Source: Pedobacter yulinensis
Lineage (GTDB): Bacteria > Bacteroidota > Bacteroidia > Sphingobacteriales > Sphingobacteriaceae
DNA length: 64,000 nt
Reading direction: 5' to 3'
NCBI RefSeq assembly: GCF_003029735.1
Contig: NZ_KZ686271.1
Location: forward strand, 1 to 64,000
Part shown: piece by piece, positions 17,230 to 27,015 of the stretch
How the letters are laid out: each line of letters opens with the position of its first letter
Numbering within the stretch: position 1 is the first letter of the stretch
The notes under the pieces: generated by a model
The model's database searches: none
The model's input: the letters and a program-made list of their open reading frames with translations, nothing else
Told to the model about the DNA's origin: nothing
Program-made: the position numbers and the translations under genes

Positions 17230-18711
17230 TCAGGCTGTTTTGATGGCCTTCATCGCAGTCATGGCTTTGCGCAATTCTGCGCCCACCTGTTCCACCTGGT
17301 GGTTGCGGATTACTTCGTTCACGCTGATCAGCGCACGGTTATCTACCGCGCCATCTTTTCCTTCATTGAAATTCCGGCCGATCACATCGGTATCGATCCG
17401 GGCCATAAAGTCAGCCAATAAAGGTTTGCAGGCATGGTCAAAAAGATAACAGCCGTATTCAGCCGTGTCAGAAATGACCCGGTTCATTTCAAACAGTTTC
17501 TTGCGGGCAATCGTGTTGGCAATTAAAGGGGTCTCATGCAGAGACTCGTAATAAGCTGATTCTGGTTTGATGCCTGCTTCTACCATGGTCTCGAAGGCCA
17601 GCTCAACACCAGCGCGGATAAACGCAACCATAAGCAGCGCATTGTCGAAATACTCCTGCTCACCGATTTTTACATCGCCCGCAGGGGTTTTTTCAAAAGC
17701 GGTTTCGCCGGTAGCGGCGCGCCAGGTCAGTAATTTTTCATCACCATTAGCCCAGTCTTCCATCATGGTCCGGCTAAATTCGCCGCTCATGATGTCATCC
17801 TGGTGTTTCTGGAACAGTGGGCGCATAATCGTTTTCAGTTCTTCAGACAACTCAAAAGCCTTGATCTTGGCTACGTTGCTCAAACGATCCATCATGGCGG
17901 TAATGCCGCCCTGTTTCAGCGCTTCGGTAATGACTTCGACACCGTATTGTACCAGTTTAGATGCATATCCGGGCTCAATGCCTTTCTCGATCATCTTGTC
18001 AAACGAAAGAATGGATCCGGTTTGCAGGAGGCCGCAGAGAATGGTCTGCTCGCCCATCAAATCTGATTTTACTTCGGCTACAAAAGAAGACCGCAGTACG
18101 CCGGCGCGGTGACCGCCTGTACCTACACAATACGCTTTTGCCTGTTCGAGACCTTTTCCTTCCGGATCGTTTTCAGGGTGAACAGCGATCAGCGTAGGTA
18201 CGCCGAAGCCACGGGCATATTCTGCACGTACTTCACTACCCGGGCATTTGGGTGCAACCATGATCACGGTAATGTCTTTGCGCACCTGCATGCCTTCTTC
18301 AACGATGTTAAAACCGTGCGAGTAAAGCAGCGTAGCGCCTTGTTTCATTAATGGCATCACAGCATTGACTACACTAGTGTGCTGTTTATCGGGTGTCAGG
18401 TTCACCACCAGGTCGGCTGAAGGAATAAGCTCTTCGTAGGTGCCTACGCGGAAGTTGTTTTCGGTAGCATTTTTCCAGGAATCCCGTTTGCTTTCAATCG
18501 CTTCTTTGCGCAGCGCATAGGAAATGTCCAGTCCACTGTCTCTCAGGTTGAGACCCTGGTTGAGGCCTTGTGCGCCACAGCCAACGATCACCAGTTTCTT
18601 GCCTTTCAGCGCTTCCACGCCGTCAGAGAATTCGGCGCTGTCCATGAATTCACAAACGCCTAACTGATTTAATTTCTCTCTGAGAGGAAGTGTGTTAAAA
18701 TAATTTGCCAT
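17230..18711 (-). CDS. ilvC: ketol-acid reductoisomerase, class II (long form)
   Basis: 493 residues, the long class II form like the enzyme of E. coli (about 490) rather than the ~330-residue class I form. It rearranges and reduces 2-acetolactate to 2,3-dihydroxy-isovalerate and the matching isoleucine intermediate, using NADPH. The nucleotide-binding motif is [19 protein letters not shown] (about residue 42-60), followed by basic residues [11 protein letters not shown] that favour NADPH. The knotted C-terminal domain is duplicated as expected. It follows the DinB-like gene after 54 nt and ends 10 nt before a strong terminator. Confidence 0.97.
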   Translation of the reverse strand: MANYFNTLPLREKLNQLGVCEFMDSAEFSDGVEALKGKKLVIVGCGAQGLNQGLNLRDSGLDISYALRKEAIESKRDSWKNATENNFRVGTYEELIPSADLVVNLTPDKQHTSVVNAVMPLMKQGATLLYSHGFNIVEEGMQVRKDITVIMVAPKCPGSEVRAEYARGFGVPTLIAVHPENDPEGKGLEQAKAYCVGTGGHRAGVLRSSFVAEVKSDLMGEQTILCGLLQTGSILSFDKMIEKGIEPGYASKLVQYGVEVITEALKQGGITAMMDRLSNVAKIKAFELSEELKTIMRPLFQKHQDDIMSGEFSRTMMEDWANGDEKLLTWRAATGETAFEKTPAGDVKIGEQEYFDNALLMVAFIRAGVELAFETMVEAGIKPESAYYESLHETPLIANTIARKKLFEMNRVISDTAEYGCYLFDHACKPLLADFMARIDTDVIGRNFNEGKDGAVDNRALISVNEVIRNHQVEQVGAELRKAMTAMKAIKTA

Positions 18712-18765
18712 TTTTTTATTGGTTGATTTTTTGGTTTTTAGTTTTAATGATTGGTAATGACTTGT

Positions 18766-19239
18766 TTAACGTACAATTTTGCGCTGCGCCATGGCATAAC
18801 CCAGGTGCAGGTGGTCATGCGATATTGAATAGGCCGCTGCCTCAGCCGCATTCCGAACCTGCATACCAAAAAGTGTAACAAAAGGCTGGAATCCCTGAAA
18901 GTAGCCGTTTTCAAGATCTGTGGCCAGGCGATCGGTCAGACTGAAGGCCAGTTGTTTCAGCTCGCCAATTTCGACTGCGCTGATGAAGCCTTCAGGCTTG
19001 CTTCCGCGGGCATATTTCGGGATAAATGCCGGATCTATTACACCTTTAAACCCGCCCCGGTCATAACACAGGGTTTGCTGACTGATCACAATGTGACCAA
19101 AGTTCCACGCAATGTTGTTTGCAAAACCAGCCGGAATCCTGTTCAGCTGCTCGATGGTTAATCCGTCGACCAGCTCTACGAAACGCTCGCGGATAATCCG
19201 GGTGTCTTCTATAATTTTATCGGTGGCCTGGTTGTTCAT
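18766..19239 (-). CDS. DinB-like putative metal-binding protein
   Basis: 157 residues with the four-helix-bundle pattern of the DinB/YfiT family. The expected metal ligands are present: His49 in NFGHIVISQQ and the C-terminal pair in SHDHLHLGY (His141, His145). Family members are thiol transferases or damage-related proteins of mostly unknown role. It lies between ilvN and ilvC on the same strand, with 69 and 54 nt spacers, so it probably belongs to the operon, but a role in amino acid synthesis is not suggested by its sequence. Confidence 0.75.
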   Translation of the reverse strand: MNNQATDKIIEDTRIIRERFVELVDGLTIEQLNRIPAGFANNIAWNFGHIVISQQTLCYDRGGFKGVIDPAFIPKYARGSKPEGFISAVEIGELKQLAFSLTDRLATDLENGYFQGFQPFVTLFGMQVRNAAEAAAYSISHDHLHLGYAMAQRKIVR

Positions 19240-19308
19240 TACGTAATGTATGTTTTCAATCTTAAATGTAGCGCAGGTGTTGTTTGGTGTTCAAGCGGTG
19301 CGGCCGGT

Positions 19309-19938
19309 TTACATGGTGAAAATTTTGTCTCCTTTGTCCAGGAACTCATTTTCAACAACTTCTTCTCCGGGCTCGAGTGCCTCGAACTCTTTTAGTTTTT
19401 CGTGGAATCCGGCACTGTCTTTTATGATGGCCACACGGGCGCTGCGCACAAATTCGATCAGTTCATAAGGCTCGAGTGCTTTCACCAGCGCATCGGTCTC
19501 TTCCTTGTGTCCGGTCACGGCAAAAACGGTATAGTCTTTCCTGATCACAACGGCGCTCGCACCATACTGGCGCAGCAGCCGTTCTACAGTCACTTTCTCT
19601 GTGATTTCATCGGTCGATACTTTGTAAAGCGCCAGCTCCTGCCAAATGATCTCCTCATTGGTGTTGTAATAGACTTTCAGCACCTCGACCTGTTTTTCGA
19701 TCTGCCGGGCCAGTTTTCGCACCACCTCGGCCGATTCATGGATCACGATGTTGAACCGGTGAATGCCTTCAATTTCTGAGGGTGAGGTATTCAAGCTCTC
19801 TATGTTGATCTTCCTTTTCGAAAAGATAATGGCAATGCGGTTCAGCAGGCCGATGCGGTTTTCTGCGTACACCGTGATGGTATATTCCTGTTTTCCGTTT
19901 TCGTTCTCGGCCGTGCCTGATGTAGTTTGCATACTCAT
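19309..19938 (-). CDS. ilvN: acetolactate synthase regulatory (small) subunit
   Basis: 209 residues, somewhat longer than the 160-170 of many IlvN/IlvH proteins. The N-terminal ACT domain is at about residues 18-95 (YTITVYAENRIGLLNRIAIIFSKR, then the valine-binding type loop); the C-terminal domain follows with VIRKDYTVFAVTGHKEE. It binds valine and activates IlvB. It is 16 nt downstream of ilvB. The start at 19938 (MSMQTT) could also be the next Met two codons on. Confidence 0.95.
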   Translation of the reverse strand: MSMQTTSGTAENENGKQEYTITVYAENRIGLLNRIAIIFSKRKINIESLNTSPSEIEGIHRFNIVIHESAEVVRKLARQIEKQVEVLKVYYNTNEEIIWQELALYKVSTDEITEKVTVERLLRQYGASAVVIRKDYTVFAVTGHKEETDALVKALEPYELIEFVRSARVAIIKDSAGFHEKLKEFEALEPGEEVVENEFLDKGDKIFTM

Positions 19939-19954
19939 GAATTTTTGCTGTGAT

Positions 19955-21712
19955 TTATTTTAACCGGATCTCGCTTACACTGCAACCCTGCGGTACCATA
20001 GGGAAAACGTTATTTTCCTTGCCCACCATGACTTCCAACAGGTATGAACCTTCATGGTTGATCATGGTTTCGAGTGCTGACCGCAGTGATGCGCGCTCAT
20101 CTACCCGGCTTGCCTCAATATAATAGGACTTGGCCAAGGCCACAAAATCGGGGCTGGTGATGTTCACGAAAGAGTACCGTTTGTCGTGGAAAAGCTGCTG
20201 CCACTGGCGCACCATGCCCAGAAACCTGTTGTTCAGGATCAGGATCTTAACCGCTGCGCCGAACTGCATGATGGTGCCCAGTTCCTGTGGCGTCATCTGG
20301 AAGCCGCCATCGCCGATAATGGCTATAACGGTACGTTCGGGAGCCCCGTATTTTGCGCCGATGGCGGCGGGAAGGCCGAAACCCATGGTGCCAAGACCAC
20401 CCGATGTTACGTTCGACCTAGTTTTATTAAATTTTGCATACCGGCAGGCAACCATCTGGTGCTGCCCTACATCGGTTACAATAACGGCATCGCCGCCGGT
20501 GATTTCATTGATGTTCCGCAAAACCTCGCCCATGGTCATTTCCTCGCCGGCAGGGTAGAGCTCTGGTGTAATGACCTGGTCCTGTTCTTCCTGGTTGTAA
20601 GCTTTGAAGCGGTCAAGCCAGGCCTGATGATTGCGTTTTTCGACGAGTGCCGTCAGCAGCGGAAGCGTGGCTTTACAATCACCCCAAACGCCAACATCTG
20701 CTTTTACATTTTTATCAATCTCTGCGGGATCAATATCGAGATGAACAATCTTGGCCTGTTTTGCGTATTTATCAAGCCTGCCGGTTACCCGGTCGTCGAA
20801 ACGCATGCCAACTGCGATCAGTACGTCGCACTCATTGGTCAGTACATTGGGACCATAATTTCCGTGCATACCCAGCATGCCCACATTGAGCGGGTGGTCT
20901 GTCGGGATAGCACTTTCGCCCATAATGGTCCAGGCCGCAGGGATGCCGCTTTTTTCAATAAACTCCGTAAATTCCTTTTCTGCCTTACCGAGAATTACAC
21001 CCTGTCCGAAAAGTACGAAGGGCCTTTCTGCCTTGTTGATGAGGGCTGCCGCTTCGGCAATGAACTCTTGCCGAATCTGTGGTGCCGGCCGGTAGCTGCG
21101 AATGTGGTTGCACTTTTTATAGGGCGCGAATGTTTCGATCTGGAGCTGCGCATTTTTTGTGATGTCGATCAGCACAGGTCCCGGCCTACCGCTCTTGGCT
21201 ACGTAGAAGGCCTTGGCCAATACTTCGGGAATTTCCTTGGCGTCTGTGACCTGGTAATTCCATTTGGTCACCGGCGTCGTGATGTTAATGACGTCAGTTT
21301 CCTGGAAAGCATCTGTACCCAGCAGGTGGGCAAAGACCTGGCCGGTAATGCAAACCAGCGGCGTACTATCAATCTGGGCATCAGCGAGGCCTGTTACCAG
21401 GTTGGTTGCCCCAGGGCCGCTTGTCGCAAAGACGACACCGACCTTACCCGAGGTGCGGGCATAACCCTGGGCGGCGTGGATGCCTCCTTGCTCATGCCGT
21501 ACCAGAATGTGTTCAAGCCGTTCGTTGTAATCGTAAAGTGCGTCATAAATAGGCATGATCGCCCCTCCGGGGTAGCCGAAGATGGTGCTTACCCCCTCGG
21601 CAATTAGTCCGTTGAGCAGGGCTTGCGAGCCTGATCCCTTGAATGTCCCGGCTGGTTCCTGCCTGGTTTCGGTACCGGTAGCGGTAAGATCTTGTGCGGT
21701 TTCCATTGTCAT
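19955..21712 (-). CDS. ilvB: acetolactate synthase catalytic (large) subunit
   Basis: 585 residues. It makes 2-acetolactate or 2-aceto-2-hydroxybutanoate from pyruvate, with thiamine diphosphate and FAD. Family features: GYPGGAIMPIYDALYD, the catalytic Glu in VRHEQGGIHAAQGYAR, the FAD-binding middle domain with GMRFDDRVTGRLDKYA, and the ThDP motif starting GDGGFQMTPQELGT. It lies 5 nt downstream of ilvD and 16 nt upstream of ilvN. Two starts (MTM) are possible. Confidence 0.97.
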   Translation of the reverse strand: MTMETAQDLTATGTETRQEPAGTFKGSGSQALLNGLIAEGVSTIFGYPGGAIMPIYDALYDYNERLEHILVRHEQGGIHAAQGYARTSGKVGVVFATSGPGATNLVTGLADAQIDSTPLVCITGQVFAHLLGTDAFQETDVINITTPVTKWNYQVTDAKEIPEVLAKAFYVAKSGRPGPVLIDITKNAQLQIETFAPYKKCNHIRSYRPAPQIRQEFIAEAAALINKAERPFVLFGQGVILGKAEKEFTEFIEKSGIPAAWTIMGESAIPTDHPLNVGMLGMHGNYGPNVLTNECDVLIAVGMRFDDRVTGRLDKYAKQAKIVHLDIDPAEIDKNVKADVGVWGDCKATLPLLTALVEKRNHQAWLDRFKAYNQEEQDQVITPELYPAGEEMTMGEVLRNINEITGGDAVIVTDVGQHQMVACRYAKFNKTRSNVTSGGLGTMGFGLPAAIGAKYGAPERTVIAIIGDGGFQMTPQELGTIMQFGAAVKILILNNRFLGMVRQWQQLFHDKRYSFVNITSPDFVALAKSYYIEASRVDERASLRSALETMINHEGSYLLEVMVGKENNVFPMVPQGCSVSEIRLK

Positions 21713-21717
21713 GTTGT

Positions 21718-23397
21718 TTAAGCTTCGTCAGTTACACAGCCTTCGGCTGCGTTTTTTACGCTTTTGGCGTACTTGTATAAGATTCCTTTTTTTACTTTCA
21801 GTTCAGGTTGTTTCCAGGCAGCCCGGCGCTGGCTGATCTCGTCTTCAGAGACCTTCAGCACAATGCTGTTGGTCGTGGCGTCGATCTCGATCCGGTCTTC
21901 ATCCTGAACAAGTCCGATCAGGCCGCCTTCAAAAGCTTCGGGTGTGATGTGGCCCACGACAAAACCATGTGTGCCACCGCTGAAGCGGCCGTCTGTAATC
22001 AATGCCACGCTTGAACCCAGGCCTGCACCAAAGATAGCAGAAGTGGGTTTCAGCATTTCGGGCATGCCAGGCGCCCCTTTTGGTCCAACATTACGGATCA
22101 CCACTACGTCGCCAGCTTTGACACGGCCGCTCGTGATGCCATGAATCAGTTCGAACTCTCCGTCGAATACCCTTGCCGGACCTTCAAAACTGATTCCTTC
22201 CTTGCCGGAGATCTTGGCTACGCTGCCGCCTTCAGCCAGGTTGCCGTACAGGATCTGCAGGTGACCTGTGGCTTTGATCGGTGTTTCAGCGGGAAGGATG
22301 ATCTTTTGGCTTTCAAAATCGAGCGCAGGCACCTGTTCCAGGTTTTCGGCAAGCGTTCTGCCGGTAACGGTAAGACAATCGCCGTGCAACCAGCCTTTGC
22401 TAAGCAGGTACTTCATGACTGCGGGCACACCGCCAACTTTATGCAGGTCTTCCATCATGTACCTGCCGCTTGGTTTCATATCGGCCAGTACAGGAATGCG
22501 GTCGCTGATGGTCTGGAAGTCGTCCTGTGTAAGGGGCACGTCTACACTTTTCGCCATGGCAATGAGGTGCAGAACCGCGTTTGTCGAACCGCCAAGCACC
22601 ATGATGGTAACAATGGCATTTTCGAAAGCCTTGCGGGTCATGATGTCGCTTGGTTTAATGTCTTTCTCCAGCAGGAGGAGGATGGCTTTCCCCGCATCGA
22701 GGCATTCCTGTTTTTTCTCGTCGCTTAGGGCAGGGTTGGAAGACGAATAAGGCAGGCTCATGCCCAGGGCCTCGATCGCTGCCGCCATGGTGTTGGCTGT
22801 ATAGATACCACCGCAGGCGCCTGCACTCGGGCAGGAATTGCGTACCACTTCCTTAAAGTCTATGTCGTCAATCTGGCCCGCAATGCGTTTGCCCAGCGCT
22901 TCGAATGCGGAAACAATATTGAGGTCTTCACCTTTGTAATGGCCCGGTTTGATGGTTCCGCCATATACCATGATAGAAGGCCGGTTCAGGCGGCCCATGG
23001 CGATGAGTGAACCGGGCATGTTCTTGTCGCAACCAGGCAGTGTGATCAGTGCATCGTAGTATTGTGCGCCGCACACGGTTTCTATTGAATCGGCAATGAC
23101 GTCGCGGCTTACAAGCGAATAACGCATGCCCTCGGTTCCATTGCTCATACCGTCGCTCACACCGATGGTGTTAAAGATCAAACCGACCATGTCGTTGTCC
23201 CAAATACCTTGTTTTACAATCTTCGCCAGGTCGTTCAAGTGCATGTTGCAGGTGTTTCCGTCATAGCCCATGCTGGCTATGCCTACCTGCGCTTTTGCCA
23301 TATCTGCTTCGGTAAGACCGATGCCGTACAGCATGGCCTGTGCGGCCGGTTGTGTCGGGTCCTGGGTTAGTGTTTTACTGTATTTGTTCAATTCCAT
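21718..23397 (-). CDS. ilvD: dihydroxy-acid dehydratase
   Basis: 559 residues. It dehydrates 2,3-dihydroxy acids to the 2-oxo acids of valine and isoleucine, using an iron-sulfur cluster. Cluster ligands are visible in [19 protein letters not shown] and [17 protein letters not shown]. The C-terminal part includes [19 protein letters not shown]. It follows ilvE with a 240-nt gap that holds a possible second leader peptide and a terminator, so it may have its own attenuation control. Confidence 0.97.
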   Translation of the reverse strand: MELNKYSKTLTQDPTQPAAQAMLYGIGLTEADMAKAQVGIASMGYDGNTCNMHLNDLAKIVKQGIWDNDMVGLIFNTIGVSDGMSNGTEGMRYSLVSRDVIADSIETVCGAQYYDALITLPGCDKNMPGSLIAMGRLNRPSIMVYGGTIKPGHYKGEDLNIVSAFEALGKRIAGQIDDIDFKEVVRNSCPSAGACGGIYTANTMAAAIEALGMSLPYSSSNPALSDEKKQECLDAGKAILLLLEKDIKPSDIMTRKAFENAIVTIMVLGGSTNAVLHLIAMAKSVDVPLTQDDFQTISDRIPVLADMKPSGRYMMEDLHKVGGVPAVMKYLLSKGWLHGDCLTVTGRTLAENLEQVPALDFESQKIILPAETPIKATGHLQILYGNLAEGGSVAKISGKEGISFEGPARVFDGEFELIHGITSGRVKAGDVVVIRNVGPKGAPGMPEMLKPTSAIFGAGLGSSVALITDGRFSGGTHGFVVGHITPEAFEGGLIGLVQDEDRIEIDATTNSIVLKVSEDEISQRRAAWKQPELKVKKGILYKYAKSVKNAAEGCVTDEA

Positions 23398-23454
23398 TGT
23401 TTTTCAATCTATATTTTGTTTAGTTTTCGGTTTACGCGTCAGTGTTCCCGGGGC

Positions 23455-23487
23455 AAAAAAAAACCGCCCCTGAAGTGGAGGCGGTTT
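23455..23487 (-). terminator. intrinsic terminator before ilvD (possible attenuator)
   Basis: AAACCGCC at 23461-23468 pairs with GGCGGTTT at 23480-23487, and the minus-strand transcript then has nine T residues (23463 to 23455). It lies 57 nt upstream of the ilvD start. It may simply end ilvE transcripts, or act as the attenuator of the leader ORF at 23507-23584, whose stop codon is 19 nt before the stem. Confidence 0.8.
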
Positions 23488-23506
23488 GTTATGGTGTATG
23501 GAAACA

Positions 23507-23584
23507 TCACATGCAAACAGCTCCAGTTCCGCTCTGGGAAATGACATTAATGAGCTTGCTAATGGTGTTTGTTCTTTTATACAT
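23507..23584 (-). CDS. possible leader peptide of ilvD
   Basis: A 25-codon ORF (ATG at 23584, TGA at 23507-23509) in the gap between ilvE and ilvD. Its middle reads ISKLINVI, and five of these eight codons are Ile, Leu or Val. The stop codon is 19 nt before a terminator stem, the same layout as the clearer leader in front of ilvE. A TGGAG in the ORF could pair with CTCCA in the terminator loop side, but only for five bases. No good promoter is seen just upstream, so it would work on read-through from ilvE. Confidence 0.35.
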   Translation of the reverse strand: MYKRTNTISKLINVISQSGTGAVCM

Positions 23585-23637
23585 GGTGCTGAACAAACAT
23601 AGCAAAAAAATAAAGAACGTTTTCCCGCAGCGGGATA

Positions 23638-24528
23638 TCAGATGATTACCTCGTAATTCACCTTTTCAAGTACGACATTTTTGTAGGCACGCTGAATCAC
23701 CGATCCGATCGATTCATTCCAGCTTTGCGGGAAAATGATGCTGTCTACCGACTGAATGCCGACAATTTCAGCGGCGGTTCCGCAGAGAAAGGCACTGTCT
23801 GCATTTTTAAGCTCGATCGCGGTAAGTTCTTTTTCGATCACTTCGATATCGAGCACCCGGCAGAGTTCCATTACAGTGCGTCTGGTAATGCCGGGAAGGA
23901 TGTTGCCGGTTTTCGGCGTGTACAACCTGCCATCGCGTTCAATAAAAATGTTGGCGTTGGGTGCGGCGGCGACTTTGTCCTGGTGATCGAGCATCAGCGC
24001 ATCGTCAAATCCTTTTGATTTCGCCTCTGTCGATGCAAGTATGGCGTTCATAAAATGTCCGCTCAGTTTCGCTTCGACCGGTGTCGAGCGCGGATTGGGG
24101 CGCTGGTAAGAGGAGATCATTAGCCGTAAAAGTTTGTCGCCGAAATATGCAGCCCATTCCCAGGCGCAGATGACCACAGATACGCCGGCCGGCGCTGTCA
24201 GTGACATGTTCGGATCACAAATAACCAGGGGTCTGATGTAGGCATCTTTCAACTGGTTTAGTTCCAGAAGTTTATATGTGTCGCGCATCAGCTGCTCTGT
24301 ATCCCAGTTAAAAGGAATGCCAGCCAGCGCACAGGACCGTTTCAATCGGGCAAAATGCTCACGGGCTTTGAATATCCGGGTGCCATTGTGTGTTTTATAG
24401 GCCCTGATGCCTTCAAAAGCCGCGAAGCCGTAATGAAGCGACTGACTGTACATGTCGGCTTTGGCTTCGGTCGCTTTGATAAAGTCGCCGTTAATGTATA
24501 CCAGTGTTTTGTTGTTGTAATACTGCAT
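23638..24528 (-). CDS. ilvE: branched-chain amino acid aminotransferase, variant active site
   Basis: 296 residues, normal for the fold-type IV family. It exchanges amino groups between Glu and the 2-oxo acids of Val, Ile and Leu. Family features: FEGIRAYKT, RLKRSCALAGI, YIRPLVI, GFDDALMLD, GNILPGITRRTVMELC and AFLCGTAAEI. The usual motif around the PLP-anchoring Glu (E-G-x-G-x-N) reads VAAAPNANIF, so the Glu is Ala here, while Asn is kept. This may be a subgroup feature rather than a defect, as the rest is intact. First gene of the ilv-leu locus, controlled by the leader element upstream; the terminator ends 12 nt before its ATG. Confidence 0.9.
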   Translation of the reverse strand: MQYYNNKTLVYINGDFIKATEAKADMYSQSLHYGFAAFEGIRAYKTHNGTRIFKAREHFARLKRSCALAGIPFNWDTEQLMRDTYKLLELNQLKDAYIRPLVICDPNMSLTAPAGVSVVICAWEWAAYFGDKLLRLMISSYQRPNPRSTPVEAKLSGHFMNAILASTEAKSKGFDDALMLDHQDKVAAAPNANIFIERDGRLYTPKTGNILPGITRRTVMELCRVLDIEVIEKELTAIELKNADSAFLCGTAAEIVGIQSVDSIIFPQSWNESIGSVIQRAYKNVVLEKVNYEVII

Positions 24529-24540
24529 CGTATTGACATT

Positions 24541-24568
24541 AAAAAAGCGCCTTTTTTTGGAAGGCGCT
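24541..24568 (-). terminator. attenuator terminator directly upstream of ilvE
   Basis: On the minus strand AGCGCCTT (24568 to 24561) pairs with AAGGCGCT (24553 to 24546) around a 7-nt loop, followed by a T-run (24546-24541). It ends 12 nt before the ilvE start codon, a place where it can only serve to control ilvE. The 5' arm can instead pair with AGGCGC at 24605-24600 inside the leader ORF, six bases, as an antiterminator. Confidence 0.85.
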
Positions 24569-24588
24569 CGGGTGTGTTGTCTGTGTAT

Positions 24589-24705
24589 CTATACCGTTTG
24601 CGCCTGCGTCTTGCCATTCAGCAGAATGACAGCCCAAACCAGTAGCAGCACACGGTTAAGTGCAGTGCGGGTGTTCTGGAAAGGACGAAGGCTGGTCGCA
24701 GTCAT
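24589..24705 (-). CDS. ilv leader peptide (attenuation), 38 residues
   Basis: ATG at 24705, TAG at 24589-24591. It begins MTATSLRPF, and residues 19-29 read VLLLVWAVILL, nine of eleven being Val, Leu or Ile. The ORF starts about 15 nt after the predicted transcription start and stops 20 nt before the terminator that precedes ilvE. A ribosome stalled in the Val/Leu/Ile run would leave AGGCGC (codons 34-36) free to pair with the terminator's 5' arm; a ribosome that reaches the stop would cover it and allow termination. This is the classical attenuation layout. I do not know whether the peptide has any function of its own. The 24760-24986 stretch upstream holds nothing I recognise. Confidence 0.75.
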   Translation of the reverse strand: MTATSLRPFQNTRTALNRVLLLVWAVILLNGKTQAQTV

Positions 24706-24725
24706 TTTGCTCGTTTTAGATTATA

Positions 24726-24757
24726 CCAATTTAGTTTTTGGTCTATTTATTAGCAAA
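24726..24757 (-). promoter_or_regulatory. promoter of the ilv-leu locus
   Basis: On the minus strand TTTG (24757 to 24754), a 20-nt spacer and TAAATTGG (24733 to 24726). This fits the Bacteroidota housekeeping consensus TTTG / TAnnTTTG with one mismatch. The start site would be near 24720, about 15 nt before the leader ATG. Confidence 0.65.
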
Positions 24758-24942
24758 CAAAAGTTTAAAAAAAATATTTTAGAATATAATTTTGCAACCA
24801 TCGCGAAATTCCAAAGAAAAAATGGTAGAAACCTCTTTTTTCCAGTGTTTACCGGGTACATCGCAGACTAAAGTTAAAAACGGTATTCGGTATGAATATT
24901 ATGCTAGCAGTATATTTAATGTAAAATTCTTCCTGAACAGGC

Positions 24943-24981
24943 CTGCCCGGCTAAAAAAGATGTCGGGAAATGGCCGGGCAG
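24943..24981. other. long-loop hairpin downstream of atpC
   Basis: CTGCCCGGC at 24943-24951 pairs perfectly with GCCGGGCAG at 24973-24981 with a 21-nt loop. It lies just past the atpC terminator and has no T-run after the stem in the atpC direction, although a T-run lies inside the loop. Its role is unknown. Confidence 0.4.
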
Positions 24982-24986
24982 AAAAC

Positions 24987-25012
24987 AAAAAAAGCCCCGC
25001 AGTGGCGGAGCT
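24987..25012 (-). terminator. intrinsic terminator of atpD-atpC
   Basis: An 8-bp stem (25012-25005 with 25000-24993, one G-U pair, loop of four) followed on the minus strand by T residues (24993-24987). It lies about 25 nt after the atpC stop. Confidence 0.85.
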
Positions 25013-25036
25013 TTTCAGCATAGATTTTAAGTGGTG

Positions 25037-25279
25037 TTAGGCTGTGCCTTCGGCCAGTACAACAATTTTATTGTGGATGGCTTCTACCACACCTCCCTTG
25101 ATAAAAAAAGTACTTTCTTCTTTTCCTGAGCGAATGATCACATTCCCGTCTTCCAGGGTGGAAATAATGGGAGCATGGTCTTTCAGGATCTGGAACGAGC
25201 CGAGTGTTCCCGGTACGGTAACCGAGCTCACTTCGCCTTCGAAGATCTTTTTATCGGGGGTTAATATTTCTAAGTTCAT
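25037..25279 (-). CDS. atpC: ATP synthase epsilon subunit, short form
   Basis: 80 residues. The sequence is the N-terminal beta-sandwich domain only: LEILTPDKKIFEGEVSSVTVPG, then GSFQILKDHAPIIS and a C-terminal VEAIHNKIVVLAEG. The C-terminal two-helix domain (about 50 residues) that inhibits ATP hydrolysis in E. coli is missing. Short epsilon proteins are common in this phylum. It joins the central stalk of F1 and follows atpD after a 79-nt gap. The remaining atp genes are not in the window. Confidence 0.95.
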   Translation of the reverse strand: MNLEILTPDKKIFEGEVSSVTVPGTLGSFQILKDHAPIISTLEDGNVIIRSGKEESTFFIKGGVVEAIHNKIVVLAEGTA

Positions 25280-25358
25280 TTCTGTCTGTTATTTAATCCT
25301 GCAATGCCGGGGTAACGGGTAAAAGTCTGCGCCTGTCAACGACGGGGCGCCGCCTGTA

Positions 25359-26882
<1,524 letters not shown>

Positions 26883-26934
26883 TTATAAAAATCAATTTGT
26901 TAAAGCCGATCTGGAGGCTCTCGAATTTGGATGG

Positions 26935-26942
26935 CAAAGTTA
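26935..26942 (-). promoter_or_regulatory. -7 box of the atpD promoter
   Basis: TAACTTTG on the minus strand, a perfect match to TAnnTTTG, about 70 nt upstream of the atpD start. No clear TTTG lies 19-21 nt further upstream, so the -33 part is weak. Confidence 0.5.
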
Positions 26943-27015
26943 AGAGTTATTAGCGAAATTCTAATGGATTTGCCAAAAGTTTTTCAAGAGATTTTTTTGA
27001 ACTAATTTTAGCCTC

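Noticed and set aside
20186..21607. A long plus-strand reading frame of 473 codons opposite ilvB
   Set aside because: It is antisense to a clear catalytic subunit with all family motifs; its translation has no family features and reflects the GC-rich codon pattern of ilvB.
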